Of a stretch of DNA of 64,000 bases, positions 27,639-37,669 are shown one piece after another; position 1 is the stretch's first letter, and the number at the start of each line of letters is the position of its first letter. This DNA comes from an uncultured Armatimonadota bacterium. Lineage in GTDB: Bacteria; Armatimonadota; Fimbriimonadia; Fimbriimonadales; Fimbriimonadaceae. The translations under genes were made by a program, and so were the position numbers. The stretch covers positions 62,001 through 126,000 of the forward strand of contig CAIVDU010000064.1 in assembly GCA_903904815.1 (NCBI GenBank), given 5' to 3'. The notes under the pieces were generated by a model. That model was given only the letters and a program-made list of their open reading frames with translations. It had not been told where the DNA came from and did not search any database.

Positions 27639-28214
27639 TTAAAGAAGCCTCGCGCGTTGAGGCGCGATCTCGGAGTATTCACCGCCATATTTCGAAATGG
27701 TTGAAGTGATGGTAGTCGGGTCGACATCTTCGTTCGTGGTGGCAACTGTGAGAAGTGCTCCCCCTATACCGAGCACCCTCTGGTAGTGTGCGCTCTGATC
27801 GTCGGACAATCCTTGGTCCTTCAGATACCCGGCTGCTCCGCCCGCAATCGCGCCAGCTGCAGTCGCTCCAGCCGCACCACCGACCGCAAGCGCCAGCGCT
27901 CCGCCACCCAAAACAAGCCCAACTCCAGGAATCGCCACGGCGACCAGGGCAGCGAGAGCTCCCGCGAACAGACCAATGCCAGCTCCCTCAGCCGCTCCCT
28001 TGGCTGCGTCTCCGCCGGTGGTGGTGGTGATGCCCCTCTCGGCAATGTCTTGATTGTGCTCCGCCGACTCTTCTGGGAATCCATCGCGCTGGGAGTACCC
28101 CTCTGGCAGGACAATGCTGATGTGTTCGGATCGAACACCATGATCCATAAGTGCGCCTGCCGCTTTGGTTGCCATATCTGGATCGACGAACGTTGCATAA
28201 ATGGTGGTTGTCAT
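27639..28214 (-). CDS. General-stress-like protein with glycine-zipper segment
   Basis: Starting at ATG 28214 behind a GGGAGAAAA ribosome site, the protein has 191 residues. The N-terminal 45 residues (TTTIYATFVDPDMATKAAGA) resemble the general stress protein 17M-type alpha/beta domain. A long Gly/Ala-rich region near residues 75-135 (GAGIGLFAGALAALVAVAIP and following) is a glycine-zipper-like, membrane-insertable stretch. The C-terminus is polar. It is divergent from ku-ligD across a 313-base gap. A stress-response role is inferred from domain resemblance and the DNA-repair neighbourhood. Confidence 0.7.
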   Translation of the reverse strand: MTTTIYATFVDPDMATKAAGALMDHGVRSEHISIVLPEGYSQRDGFPEESAEHNQDIAERGITTTTGGDAAKGAAEGAGIGLFAGALAALVAVAIPGVGLVLGGGALALAVGGAAGATAAGAIAGGAAGYLKDQGLSDDQSAHYQRVLGIGGALLTVATTNEDVDPTTITSTISKYGGEYSEIAPQRARLL

Positions 28215-28527
28215 TTTTCTCCCTCGTTCAGATCTCTTCGATCTCATAACCGTGTCTTGAGTTCTCTGATAGGGCCAGTAGCCACTTGAATTCCAAAATG
28301 GAGGATCGGGTGATTCAGAATCTTCCCTAAAGCGACCATCGCTATGAAATCAGAGGACTCATCGACGGCTTGGACCCGCCCTCAGATTTCCGAGTTCCGA
28401 TTTCCTCGCATCCGTGGCCGTGCGCTTTTCGGTACGCGGCAACCTTCGACTCACGAAACCGACGAGGCACGTGTGAAGTCCGAACCTTTGCCGGGCGGAG
28501 AAATTTGCCTAGACGAAGGAGAGCCAC
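28215..28527. other. Divergent intergenic region between the stress-like gene and ku
   Basis: This 313-base stretch must hold the promoters of both directions. Only the ku ribosome site (GAAGGAGAG, ending six bases before ATG 28528) is clear. Overlapping open frames here have no coding support. Confidence 0.5.
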
Positions 28528-29316
28528 ATGCCCAGACCCGTTTGGAGTGGAACGATCAGTTTTGGAATGGTCTCGATACCCATTGACCTTTTTAGTGCCA
28601 CCCAGGAGAAGGATGTGCGGTTCCACCAACTGCACAAGCCGTGCGGCGCCCGGGTCAAGCTTCAGAAATTTTGCCCGGTTCACAAAGAGGTCGTTCCCGA
28701 CACGGAGATTGTGAAGGCCTATGAAATCTCCAAGGGCAAGTACGTCGTCATGGAAGACGATGACTTCGCGAGTCTCCCGATCGCCACGAAACATACGGTG
28801 ACCGTCAACTCATTCGTAAAGTCAGACGAGGTCGACCCCGTCTACTTTGACCGCTCTTACTATGCTCGACCCGAAGATGCGGGCGCAAAGCCTTATGCCT
28901 TGCTGGTGCGAGCGATGATGGAAAAGAATGTCATCGCTCTCGCCCAAATCTCGCTTCGTTCTCGGGAGAGCCTATGCCTGGTGCGCCCTTCTTCCGGGAA
29001 ACTGGTCCTCGCCACGCTTTTCTATCCAGACGAAATAAAGATGGCTGAGACGGAAGCCTCGAGCCAACCGAAGGTGGATGAGAAAGAGCTCAAAATGGCC
29101 ACCAACTTAATTGAACTCCTGGAGGAGCCTTTTGCTCCGCAGAACTTTCACGACGAGTACCGCGAAGCGTTACTGCAGCGAATCGAAGCAAAATCGAATG
29201 GTGGCCAGGTTAAGGCGGCTCAAGAAGCACCGGTCGAAACCGGGCAGGTCGTTGACCTAATGGAAGCATTAAAGCAAAGCCTTCAGGCGGCCAAGTCCGG
29301 CCGCAAGACGGGATAG
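28528..29316 (+). CDS. ku: Non-homologous end-joining protein Ku
   Basis: The 262-residue protein opens with the Ku signature PRPVWSGTISFGMVSIPI and continues with VRFHQLHKPCGARVK and the family-typical ISKGKYVVMEDDDF. Bacterial Ku forms a homodimer ring on DNA ends and recruits LigD. A strong ribosome site precedes the ATG. The C-terminus is a basic, Ala/Lys-rich tail ending KSGRKTG. The ligD gene follows four bases after the stop, so the two form an operon. Confidence 0.97.
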   Translation: MPRPVWSGTISFGMVSIPIDLFSATQEKDVRFHQLHKPCGARVKLQKFCPVHKEVVPDTEIVKAYEISKGKYVVMEDDDFASLPIATKHTVTVNSFVKSDEVDPVYFDRSYYARPEDAGAKPYALLVRAMMEKNVIALAQISLRSRESLCLVRPSSGKLVLATLFYPDEIKMAETEASSQPKVDEKELKMATNLIELLEEPFAPQNFHDEYREALLQRIEAKSNGGQVKAAQEAPVETGQVVDLMEALKQSLQAAKSGRKTG

Positions 29317-29320
29317 ACCA

Positions 29321-31948
29321 ATGCTTGAGCAGTATCGAAGTAAAAGGAACTTCTCCAAGACTTCCGAGCCCGATGCCGGCAATCCCACCGAGACAACTCA
29401 GAATTTGCGCTTTGTCGTTCAAAAACACGCGGCGAGCCATCTGCATTACGACTTCCGACTAGAAGCAGGAGGTGTTCTCAAGTCGTGGGCCGTTCCCAAA
29501 GGGCCCTCGATGGATCCCAAGGTGAAACACCTTGCGGTGATGGTGGAGGACCATCCGCTTGACTACGCCAACTTCGAGGGAACAATCCCGGTTGGACAAT
29601 ACGGCGCTGGCCAGGTCATCGTCTGGGATGAAGGCGCCTACGTTCCCAAGCACGATGACTCAACTTCTAGTCCAGGTGACGTGGTCCTTCAGGGCATCGA
29701 TGTCGGAAAGCTTCATTTCACACTCTTCGGACACAAACTTCGGGGCGAGTTTGTCCTGACCCGGATGCGAGGTGAGGACTCAGAAAACTGGCTCTTGATG
29801 AAAGTTCAGGATGAGTTTGCGACGGAAGACTCGATTCTAACGAAAGATGAGTCGGTTCGCTCTGCAAAGGCCATGGCCGACGATGGCATTGTCTCCCCAG
29901 TCGAAGCGCATTCTACGGCCAACCTTTCTCCGATGCTTGCGGTGGAAACCGAGGGACCATTCGACGACCCGGAATGGGAGTTTGAAATCAAACTCGACGG
30001 AGTGCGGGCCCTCGCCAAGAAGTCGGGGGATTCGATCGCGCTGACTTCTCGAAATGGAAATTCTTTGGGAACGGATGTCAATGGAGTTATTGGCGCGCTC
30101 AAGAATCACTCCGCTGACTCGTTCGTCTTGGACGGAGAACTCGTGTTCTTCGAGGCAGACGGCAAGCCTTCCTTCGAGCAGTTAATGAAGCGGCTTAGAC
30201 CGAGGGACGCCCGACTATCAGAAGGGCAAAGCAGGCCCGGAACGATTGTCTATTGCATTTTCGACGTGCTCAGCTGGGCCGGCCGCGATTGCACCGACCA
30301 AGCATGGACGACTCGCCGCAAAACGTTAGAATCCGCTCAATGGCCAGGACCCTTTCTCCGGCTCGTTGACAGCTATCCGAGCCAAGGAAAACGCCTCTTC
30401 GAAAATGCCGTGGCATTGGGATTTGAAGGTGTCATGGCCAAGAAGCTGACTAGCCGATATGAGCCTGGCCGCCGATCATCCTCGTGGCGAAAAATCAAAT
30501 CCTTTCTCAGCGACGAATTTGCCGTCGTGGGGTTCACCCGAGGCAAAGGATCCAGATCTGAATCCTTCGGTTCCCTCCTATTGGCCAAGCCGAATGAGTC
30601 TGGTGACCTTCAGTACGTCGGCAATGTTGGATCAGGCTTTAAAGACGAAGATTTGGACGGGCTAAGCTCACGGTTGAAGATTCTCAGGGCAACTCGGCCC
30701 GCATTTATTGACGATATCGAGATCGAAGGAGAACCGGTTTGGGTCGAGCCTCAATTGATCGCCGAAGTGAAATTCGCCCAGCGAACCGATAGCGGAAGGT
30801 TGAGATTTCCCGTGTTCCTGCGAATGCGACCTGACCGCGAAGACGTCTTGTCCGTCCACACCGCAACTGCTGATACCCGTGTGCCCGACTCCGGTCGTTT
30901 GTTGGACCAACTGGAAGACCTCGGCGAAGAAGGGGAACTGTCGATGGTTGATAGCAAGCTGAAGGTCACGCATCTTTCCAAGGTGTTGTGGCCAAAGTCG
31001 GAGCACGAGAAGGAGATAACCAAGCGAGATTTGATTCGCTATTACATTGAATTGGCCCCGTTTTTGTTACCTCACCTGAAGGGTCGGCCCCTCTCTTTCC
31101 TTCGTCACCCGGACGGTATTGCGAAGCCCGGATTCTTCCAAAAACATCCCCTGCCGGGGATGCCCGAGTTCGTCGAGCGAGTGAGCATCTGGTCGGATCA
31201 TTCAGAAAAGGCTCTCGAATGGATCCTCTGTGGGAACTTAGAAACGCTCGTGTGGCTCGGCCAGGTTGGGTGCGTCGAGATCCACCCCTGGTACTCACGC
31301 ATTTCGCCGAACGCCACGAAGGCGCATTCCACCGAATTCGCCGAGCGTGAATCGCTCCAAGACTCCGTCCTAGACCTTCCCGATTTCATCGTTTTTGACC
31401 TGGATCCAAATATTGGAGGGTCTTCAAAACAACTGGGTACGGCACGTGCGTTCGACAAAGATGCCTGGAATCGAACGGCGAGTGTTGCGGTTGCTTTGCG
31501 GGAACTCTTGCAGTCGATCGGGCTCGAATCGTGGGTCAAGACCAGCGGAAAGACGGGCCTGCACGTTTACGTCCCCATTCAACGCCGATACCATTTTGAC
31601 CAAACGAAATCGATTGCCGAAACTATTGGGCGCCAGCTTGAAAGCGACATGCCTACCGAGGTCACGATGGTATGGACGGTCAAGAATCGACCGCAGGGCG
31701 TCTTCATTGACCACAACCAGAACGTTCGTGGCAAGACTCTCGCATGCCCCTTTTCTCCGCGCGTTTCCCCCGGGGCCACCGTTTCATATCCCATTGCGTG
31801 GAGAGAACTTTCCGAGTCTGACCCTACTGCATTCAATATTCGTAGTGCGACCAAGCTTGCGAGAGCAAGCGGGGATGCATGGAAAGCAATTCTTGAAAAC
31901 CCTCAGGAGCTCCGTTTTGGGCCCGAGGAGAAAGCCGGCCTAAAATAG
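29321..31948 (+). CDS. ligD: DNA ligase D with phosphoesterase, ligase and polymerase domains
   Basis: The 875-residue protein has the order phosphoesterase, ligase, polymerase. The phosphoesterase spans about 28-165 (FVVQKHAASHLHYDFRLEAG). The ligase has its nucleotidyl lysine K224 in EIKLDGVRA and continues to about 540. The polymerase/primase domain covers about 580-860, with the metal-binding acidic pair in VFDLDPN near residue 693 and KTSGKTGLHVYVP. It trims, fills and seals double-strand breaks with Ku. All three catalytic parts look intact. Confidence 0.97.
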   Translation: MLEQYRSKRNFSKTSEPDAGNPTETTQNLRFVVQKHAASHLHYDFRLEAGGVLKSWAVPKGPSMDPKVKHLAVMVEDHPLDYANFEGTIPVGQYGAGQVIVWDEGAYVPKHDDSTSSPGDVVLQGIDVGKLHFTLFGHKLRGEFVLTRMRGEDSENWLLMKVQDEFATEDSILTKDESVRSAKAMADDGIVSPVEAHSTANLSPMLAVETEGPFDDPEWEFEIKLDGVRALAKKSGDSIALTSRNGNSLGTDVNGVIGALKNHSADSFVLDGELVFFEADGKPSFEQLMKRLRPRDARLSEGQSRPGTIVYCIFDVLSWAGRDCTDQAWTTRRKTLESAQWPGPFLRLVDSYPSQGKRLFENAVALGFEGVMAKKLTSRYEPGRRSSSWRKIKSFLSDEFAVVGFTRGKGSRSESFGSLLLAKPNESGDLQYVGNVGSGFKDEDLDGLSSRLKILRATRPAFIDDIEIEGEPVWVEPQLIAEVKFAQRTDSGRLRFPVFLRMRPDREDVLSVHTATADTRVPDSGRLLDQLEDLGEEGELSMVDSKLKVTHLSKVLWPKSEHEKEITKRDLIRYYIELAPFLLPHLKGRPLSFLRHPDGIAKPGFFQKHPLPGMPEFVERVSIWSDHSEKALEWILCGNLETLVWLGQVGCVEIHPWYSRISPNATKAHSTEFAERESLQDSVLDLPDFIVFDLDPNIGGSSKQLGTARAFDKDAWNRTASVAVALRELLQSIGLESWVKTSGKTGLHVYVPIQRRYHFDQTKSIAETIGRQLESDMPTEVTMVWTVKNRPQGVFIDHNQNVRGKTLACPFSPRVSPGATVSYPIAWRELSESDPTAFNIRSATKLARASGDAWKAILENPQELRFGPEEKAGLK

Positions 31949-31962
31949 CGAAGGGTGATCTT

Positions 31963-32724
31963 CTATCGCAAGCGCATTGGAATGCCTGCGTCGGCCATGA
32001 AATGCTTCAGCTCTTGGACGCGATAGACACCGTCGTGAACGAGACTGGCGAGCAGCACCGCATCAGCCTTACCGTCGTAAACCGCTTCGACGAGGTGCTT
32101 GGGTTCCCCGGCGCCTCCACTTGCAATGACGGGCACTCCGACCGCCTCGCTGACCGCGCGGGTGAGGGCGAGGTCGTAGCCTGCCTGGGTTCCGTCTCCA
32201 TCCATGCTAGTTAAAAGGATCTCTCCGGAGCCGAGGGACACCGCTTGTTTGGCCCACTGGACCGCGTCCAAACCGGTCGGTTTGCGCCCACCGTGGGTGA
32301 AGACTTCCCAGCGTCCTGGCTCAACGCGGCGGGCGTCGATGGCGGTGACGATGCACTGGGCGCCGAATCGATTGGCCGCCTCTGTGATCAATGAGGGTTC
32401 GTTGATCGCCGCCGTGTTGAGACTCACCTTGTCAGCGCCGGCCAACAGCGCTTCTCGGATATCTTCGACCTTGCGAAGCCCCCCGCCTACCGTGAACGGG
32501 ATGAAAACCTGTTCCGCGACCCTTTCGGCCAAACGCACGACGGGCGCGCGTTCTTCGTGAGAAGCGGTGATGTCGAGAAACACCAATTCGTCGGCCCCCT
32601 CCGAGTCGTAAAATCGACCTAGCTCAACTGGGTCCCCTGCGTCTCTTAGTTCGACGAAATTAACGCCTTTCACGACGCGCCCGTCTTTGATGTCAAGGCA
32701 TGGGATAAGTCTTACGCTACTCAT
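31963..32724 (-). CDS. hisF: Imidazole glycerol phosphate synthase subunit HisF
   Basis: The start at 32724 gives 253 residues beginning [20 protein letters not shown], the HisF N-terminus with the catalytic Asp in CLDIKDG. The second catalytic region [17 protein letters not shown] is present. HisF cyclises PRFAR with ammonia supplied by HisH in histidine synthesis. The start overlaps the upstream unknown gene by four bases (ATGA), placing hisF at the end of the flhA-led series. No other his gene is in the window. Confidence 0.96.
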   Translation of the reverse strand: MSSVRLIPCLDIKDGRVVKGVNFVELRDAGDPVELGRFYDSEGADELVFLDITASHEERAPVVRLAERVAEQVFIPFTVGGGLRKVEDIREALLAGADKVSLNTAAINEPSLITEAANRFGAQCIVTAIDARRVEPGRWEVFTHGGRKPTGLDAVQWAKQAVSLGSGEILLTSMDGDGTQAGYDLALTRAVSEAVGVPVIASGGAGEPKHLVEAVYDGKADAVLLASLVHDGVYRVQELKHFMADAGIPMRLR

Positions 32725-33581
32725 ACTGATTGAACTCGGAGAATACGTACCTGAGTCGTGCGGTTTTTGGCTGCTGCTGGCAGGATCTGGAACCGATCTC
32801 CATACGCTTCCACCTCCCATGGATCTGGAATTGCCGATAAGGACCAAGACTTGGCGATTCCCTCTTCCAACACGGTCCTGGCAATAAACTGTTGGTCTGC
32901 TTCAAGAACGTCAGTCTGGATTTCGGGAAGGCCGATCTTGACGAGGCCCCTCGTTTCCAAGTGACCGCCGCTGAGATGAGGAACCCACTTGGTCCGAACC
33001 TGAACCTCCGGATGAGTCGCGTCGAAGTGCTCCGTAAGCCTCGTCGCGAGTCTCTCGCGTGTCATGAGGGATCCGGTCGTATGGTCATAAATGGTCGTCG
33101 ACCCGCCTAATCGAGCGACCGCGTCCGCCGCATGAATGAGGAATTGCAGGTGGCGCTTGTCTTTGAGCGGCTCTTCGCTCACAAACCGAAGCTTGACAAA
33201 CGATTGCGAATTCTCTAGGGAGTCCAAGATTTCGGCATCGAGGTCCTCCGCCTCATCGAAGATGTCCGGCCGGAACGCATGGGGGTTTCGAGTCCGAAGC
33301 ACGAGCGCGATGTGCAGGCGAATGTCGGAAAAAATCAGCCCCTCAGGAGGTCCAATGGGTGACTGACCTCTGCGGGAATACGGGTTCCGACTGATCATCT
33401 CGGTCATGATCGCGTCTTGGTCTGGCATCGTGGTTTCCGGCAGGAAGACCCAATACTCTGCCGCAGCAAGATAGGAGTCCTTCTTCCTTCTCGTCACAAA
33501 CGAGTAAGTCACGAAGGCCCCAAAAACAACCAGGAAGGAGAGGAATGCCGCGAGGATCAAGGACCCACACCGGCCAGCCAT
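32721..33581 (-). CDS. Unknown membrane-anchored protein between zinc ribbon gene and hisF
   Basis: The 286-residue protein has one N-terminal hydrophobic segment ([20 protein letters not shown]) followed by basic residues, consistent with a single anchor. The rest is a mixed alpha/beta soluble domain of about 250 residues, including [20 protein letters not shown] and [21 protein letters not shown] do not recognise the family. The start overlaps the zinc ribbon gene by 25 bases, and its stop overlaps the hisF start by four, so the three are co-translated. Confidence 0.75.
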   Translation of the reverse strand: MAGRCGSLILAAFLSFLVVFGAFVTYSFVTRRKKDSYLAAAEYWVFLPETTMPDQDAIMTEMISRNPYSRRGQSPIGPPEGLIFSDIRLHIALVLRTRNPHAFRPDIFDEAEDLDAEILDSLENSQSFVKLRFVSEEPLKDKRHLQFLIHAADAVARLGGSTTIYDHTTGSLMTRERLATRLTEHFDATHPEVQVRTKWVPHLSGGHLETRGLVKIGLPEIQTDVLEADQQFIARTVLEEGIAKSWSLSAIPDPWEVEAYGDRFQILPAAAKNRTTQVRILRVQSV

Positions 33582-33787
33582 CGAGCGGCAGCTTTTGCTT
33601 CCTCGCCGTCAAGATAGCTGTAGCAGGCGTTACACAACCCTGCTTCGTTCACCCCGCTGCTCCGACAAAGCATGCAGTAGTCGAACCTTCGGGAGTCGCC
33701 GACCTTTCGACGATCCTTGAGCGAAACCAGCAGCTCCGCACGGAGAATTCCTTGGGCGTTGTACCGCTTCACTCTCAGAGTGTACAC
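33557..33787 (-). CDS. Small zinc-ribbon protein downstream of flhA
   Basis: The 76-residue protein has a CMLC and CNAC pair separated by eight residues (CxxC-x8-CxxC) near residues 38-53, consistent with one zinc site. The N-terminal 35 residues look like short beta strands. It lies 60 bases after flhA and overlaps the start of the unknown membrane protein. The family is not identified. Confidence 0.65.
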   Translation of the reverse strand: MYTLRVKRYNAQGILRAELLVSLKDRRKVGDSRRFDYCMLCRSSGVNEAGLCNACYSYLDGEEAKAAARWLAGVGP

Positions 33788-33847
33788 GCATCTCTTCGAC
33801 GATTCGGGACGGGATTCGGACTAATTGTCGAGCATTCGCATCGTCCT

Positions 33848-35929
33848 TTACGCCGCCCGTACTTGGCTTACAAATTCCACGTCCGCCTTGGTGGCGACTT
33901 CGTTGTAGGCCAATACATTGAGACCGGGCAGATGGCGTTCGACGAATCGCCTTAGCGGTAATCGCAATTGGGTGCAACAGAGCAAGACCGCCTGACTTCC
34001 TTGGGCTGTGGCGTCCTCGTTTGAGGACTTCAGACGCTCAACAAGCTCTGACTGAATCTTGGGCTCTAGCGTCAGGTTGCTGCCATATCCGGTGTTCGAA
34101 AGGCTCTCGACTAACGTTCGTTCAAGCGCCGGTTCTAACGTGATGCAGTACAGCTTGTTCTCGTGGTCCACGAATTGGCGGGTAATCGTTCTGGAGATCG
34201 CGGAGCGCACTAACTCCCCAAGTTGATCGGGGTCCTTGACCTTCGGGGCAAAGTCGGCCATCGTCTCGAGAATCGTAACCATATCGCGAATCGGAATCCG
34301 CTCTCTCAAGAGATGCTGGAGGACCTTCTGAACGTCGCCAAGACTCAATACGGATGGAATGAGTTCGTTGACCGCCGCTTCGTTGACGGTCTTGGCGTTG
34401 TCGATCAAGGTGACAACATCCTGACGGCTCAGAAGTTCGGCTGCGTGCGTCTTCACGATTTCAGCCAGGTGGGTTGAGATGACGACGCTCGGTTCGATGA
34501 CCGTATAGCCAGCTCGCTCCGCGTTCTCCCGAGTTCCCGCGTCGATCCAGATGGCATCGAGGCCAAATACCGGATCCTTGCCCGGCATTCCCGCAACTTT
34601 ATAGATCGTTGCCCCGCTGTCGATGGCTAAGAAGCTGCCCGGATAGCTGACCCCACGAGCGACTTCTTCGCCCCGGATCTTGATGATGTACTCGTTGGTC
34701 AAGAGCGCGTTATTGTCCCGAATACGAACGGTAGGCATCACGAAACCGAGTTCGGAGGCGATCTGCTGTCTTGTGCCGGTGACTCCCTTGGGTAGCTGAC
34801 CGCCTGTTCGAGAGTCGGCAATGCTTGTGAGACCAAACCCAACTTCGATCTCGATCGGATCTACAGTGAGCAGAGGCATGATGGTTTCGGGGCCGCCCGC
34901 TGCTGGCGCCGCTGCCGCTGCTGCCGCGCCCGTCTGGGCAGTGGGAGCAGGTTTGTTTTCCAGCTGTTTCGCTAGATTAGGAGTCTTGATAAGGAATCGG
35001 TACAGGCCAAAACAGAGTCCAGCTGCTGCGAGAAAGATGGTGGCGGGGAAGCCAGGGACAAGAGCGAATGCGGTCATCGCAATGCCGGCGACGCCGATCG
35101 CCTTCGGCTGGCCCAAGAACTGGGAAGCGGCTTCGCTACCCATGCTGCGGTCTTGGCCGGCGCGGGTCACCATGAGACCGCTTGCCGTCGAGATCAGAAG
35201 TGCGGGAAGCTGAGAAACGAGACCTTCGCCGACCGAGAGGATGGTGTAAGTCTTAATGATGGTGGCGATGTCGGCTTGACCCTTCAGGAAGCCAATCACG
35301 AAGCCGCCGATACAGTTCACGGCGATGATCATGATCGCCGCCACCGCGTCACCCTTCACAAACTTTGAGGCGCCATCCATCGCGCCATAGAAGTCGGCTT
35401 CTCGTTTGATCTGCTTTCTTCGTTCGCGGGCGGTGTTTTCGTCAATCAATCCTGCGGCAAGGTCGGCGTCAATTGCCATCTGCTTACCGGGCATGGCGTC
35501 CAAGGTGAATCGGGCGACAACTTCGGACACTCGCTCGGCGCCTTTCGTGATGACCATGAACTGGACGATCACCAGAATCAAGAACGCCACCAGTCCGACG
35601 ACAAAGTCTCCACCCATGACAAAGTCGCCAAAGGTTTGAATCACCTGTCCAGCTTTGCCTGTTCCAAGAATAAGCTTGGTTGCCGAAATACTCAGCGCGA
35701 GACGAAAGAGCGTGGTAACGAGAAGTAAGCTCGGAAAGACACTGAATTGGAGCGGATCGGACACGTTGGTCGCGGTCAAAAGGATGACAACCGATGCGCC
35801 AATGGCCACCACGAGCCCCATATCCAAGGCCCAGTGGGGCAGGGGCATGATGAGCATTGCGACAATGGTCAACAAGCCAATACCGACGACAAGATCGGTG
35901 TGCTTTAGGAGTTTCTGAATCGTGACCAT
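33848..35929 (-). CDS. flhA: Flagellar export protein FlhA
   Basis: The 693-residue length matches FlhA. The N-terminal half has about eight membrane segments and the characteristic stretches TNVSDPLQFSVFPSLLLVTT, RLALSISATKLIL and LDAMPGKQMAIDADLAAGLI (the FHIPEP-type loop). The C-terminal half is the cytoplasmic domain that docks export substrates. No other flagellar gene lies in the window, so it is either separated from a flagellar cluster or a remote member. Small genes and hisF follow in the same direction. Confidence 0.95.
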   Translation of the reverse strand: MVTIQKLLKHTDLVVGIGLLTIVAMLIMPLPHWALDMGLVVAIGASVVILLTATNVSDPLQFSVFPSLLLVTTLFRLALSISATKLILGTGKAGQVIQTFGDFVMGGDFVVGLVAFLILVIVQFMVITKGAERVSEVVARFTLDAMPGKQMAIDADLAAGLIDENTARERRKQIKREADFYGAMDGASKFVKGDAVAAIMIIAVNCIGGFVIGFLKGQADIATIIKTYTILSVGEGLVSQLPALLISTASGLMVTRAGQDRSMGSEAASQFLGQPKAIGVAGIAMTAFALVPGFPATIFLAAAGLCFGLYRFLIKTPNLAKQLENKPAPTAQTGAAAAAAAPAAGGPETIMPLLTVDPIEIEVGFGLTSIADSRTGGQLPKGVTGTRQQIASELGFVMPTVRIRDNNALLTNEYIIKIRGEEVARGVSYPGSFLAIDSGATIYKVAGMPGKDPVFGLDAIWIDAGTRENAERAGYTVIEPSVVISTHLAEIVKTHAAELLSRQDVVTLIDNAKTVNEAAVNELIPSVLSLGDVQKVLQHLLRERIPIRDMVTILETMADFAPKVKDPDQLGELVRSAISRTITRQFVDHENKLYCITLEPALERTLVESLSNTGYGSNLTLEPKIQSELVERLKSSNEDATAQGSQAVLLCCTQLRLPLRRFVERHLPGLNVLAYNEVATKADVEFVSQVRAA

Positions 35930-36193
35930 GGCGAGAGGGCAGGGAACCGGCCCATTGGAATGGTCGGCTTCGCTCTCGCATTTATGCAGGGTGATTCGAC
36001 CGATTTGAAGTCACTGAATCACTTCGAATCAGTCCCCCCAGGCCTGTAGTCCAATGGTCCCGCCACCCAACTCAGTCTGGGACCCAAAAAAGGGTAAGTC
36101 ATCGAGAAAATTGATTAAATTCCCGCGAATTCGTCGAACTTGAGCGAAACTAAATACGTCTCGGCGAGTTTGAAATAGGGAAGGGTTGATAAC

Positions 36194-36607
36194 ATGAATC
36201 AGCAAACCATTGAAGGTCTGTTACAAAAAGGATTGGTAGACGACGCGATCGTTGCCTGCAACGCTGTTCTCCAGGTGACTCCCAACAACGCCCGCGTGCT
36301 CGGTCTGCTCGGAATGTGTTACTTCCGAAAGCAGGATTACGCCGCTGCTCTCGAACAGTTTCGAAGAGCTACCTTACTCGACCCCAAGTTCGTGGATGCT
36401 GGTCTGAAGCATGCCCAGTGCCTCGATCGCTTGCGCCGCTATGAAGAAGCCCAGAACGTCGCCACTGAGTGGCTGAAGGTCCAGCCGAACAACAACATGC
36501 TGAGAGCTCTCGTAGAGCAACTCAAACCGTACGCTCACGGCACTCGCCAGGGATGGGAGCGAACGGCCACCCTCAATAAGACGGTTACGTTCGGCGGCGA
36601 GCAGTAG
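36194..36607 (+). CDS. Small TPR protein
   Basis: The 137-residue protein starts behind an AGGGAAGGG ribosome site. Residues about 4-105 contain three TPR-like helix pairs, with CNAVLQVTPNNARVLGLLGM and FRRATLLDPKFVDAGLKHAQ as consensus repeats. The C-terminal 25 residues are polar and unstructured. It should act as a protein-binding scaffold in the cytosol. No signal peptide is visible, and a bidirectional terminator follows. Confidence 0.85.
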   Translation: MNQQTIEGLLQKGLVDDAIVACNAVLQVTPNNARVLGLLGMCYFRKQDYAAALEQFRRATLLDPKFVDAGLKHAQCLDRLRRYEEAQNVATEWLKVQPNNNMLRALVEQLKPYAHGTRQGWERTATLNKTVTFGGEQ

Positions 36608-36627
36608 AACTGATAAGATCTTCAATG

Positions 36628-36667
36628 AAAAGGGCCGAGAGCGGAATCGCTCTCGGCCCTCATTTTT
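36628..36667. terminator. Bidirectional terminator between TPR gene and cysK
   Basis: A perfect 12-bp GC-rich stem (36632-36643 with 36648-36659) with a four-base loop is followed by T-rich sequence on the plus strand and by TTTT on the minus strand. It serves the convergent TPR and cysK genes. Confidence 0.88.
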
Positions 36668-36677
36668 GAGGTGTTCC

Positions 36678-37589
36678 TTAGAACAGGCCGTCGACGCTGA
36701 GGTAACGATCACCCAAGTCGTAGTTGAAGGTCAAAATCGTAGCGCCGTCCGCAATCTCAGGAAGCTTCTGCGAAACCGCCGCCAGTGACGCGCCCGATGA
36801 AGTTCCGATGAAGAGTCCCTCTTCTCGCGCGGCTCTCTGAGCGAACACAAATGCGTCCTCCTCGGTGACCTGGATCGTGCCATCCAAGATCGCTGTGTGA
36901 AGGTTGGTCGGGATGAACCCAGCCCCAATTCCCTGGAGCTTGTGAGGACCGGGCTGTCCGCCAGAAATAACCGCGGACTTCACCGGCTCGACTGCGAACA
37001 CCTTCAGATTGGGGAACTTGGGCTTGAGAATCTCGGCAACGCCGGTGATGTGGCCGCCCGTGCCAACACCGGTGATCAAGTAGTCGAGCCCATCCGGAAA
37101 GTCGGCGAGGATTTCCTGTGCAGTCGTCTTCTTGTGAATCTCAACATTGGCCGGATTATCGAACTGCTGAGGGATAAACGCACCCGGGATCTGCTCGGCC
37201 AACTCTCTCGCTTTTGCGATCGCTCCCTTCATACCCAACTCCCGAGGAGTCAGCTCAAATTTGGCCCCGTAGGCGGCCATAAGACGTCGACGCTCGATCG
37301 ACATCGATTCCGGCATGACGAGCGTAATGGGGTACCCCTTGACGGCTGCCACGAGAGCCAGTCCGATACCCGTATTGCCCGAAGTTGGCTCGATGATGTG
37401 GCCACCCGGCTTCAGCTTGCCGCTCTGCTCGGCGTCCTCGATCATGCTAAGAGCAATTCGATCCTTGATACTTCCGCCAGGATTCGAGCGCTCCGACTTC
37501 ACGTAAACGGTGACCCTGGGATCGAACAACCTGTTCAGTTTGATATGGGGTGTATTGCCGATGGTTTCGAGGATGTTATTGGCCTTCAT
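36678..37589 (-). CDS. cysK: Cysteine synthase
   Basis: The 303-residue protein has the PLP lysine K42 in [12 protein letters not shown], the substrate loop [15 protein letters not shown], and the phosphate-binding [15 protein letters not shown]. It makes cysteine from O-acetylserine and sulfide. The cysE gene for the preceding step lies 80 bases upstream on the same strand, so the pair forms the cysteine branch. Confidence 0.95.
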   Translation of the reverse strand: MKANNILETIGNTPHIKLNRLFDPRVTVYVKSERSNPGGSIKDRIALSMIEDAEQSGKLKPGGHIIEPTSGNTGIGLALVAAVKGYPITLVMPESMSIERRRLMAAYGAKFELTPRELGMKGAIAKARELAEQIPGAFIPQQFDNPANVEIHKKTTAQEILADFPDGLDYLITGVGTGGHITGVAEILKPKFPNLKVFAVEPVKSAVISGGQPGPHKLQGIGAGFIPTNLHTAILDGTIQVTEEDAFVFAQRAAREEGLFIGTSSGASLAAVSQKLPEIADGATILTFNYDLGDRYLSVDGLF

Positions 37590-37669
37590 TGATCTTCCTT
37601 ATGCCGGTTGTTTCTATTTACCACTTAGTCGATAGATTTTTTGCTACAGAACGTATTCGCTCCGAACAT

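Noticed and set aside
28344-28586. Plus-strand frame overlapping the ku start
   Set aside because: It is out of frame with ku, which has a strong ribosome site and a full N-terminal signature.
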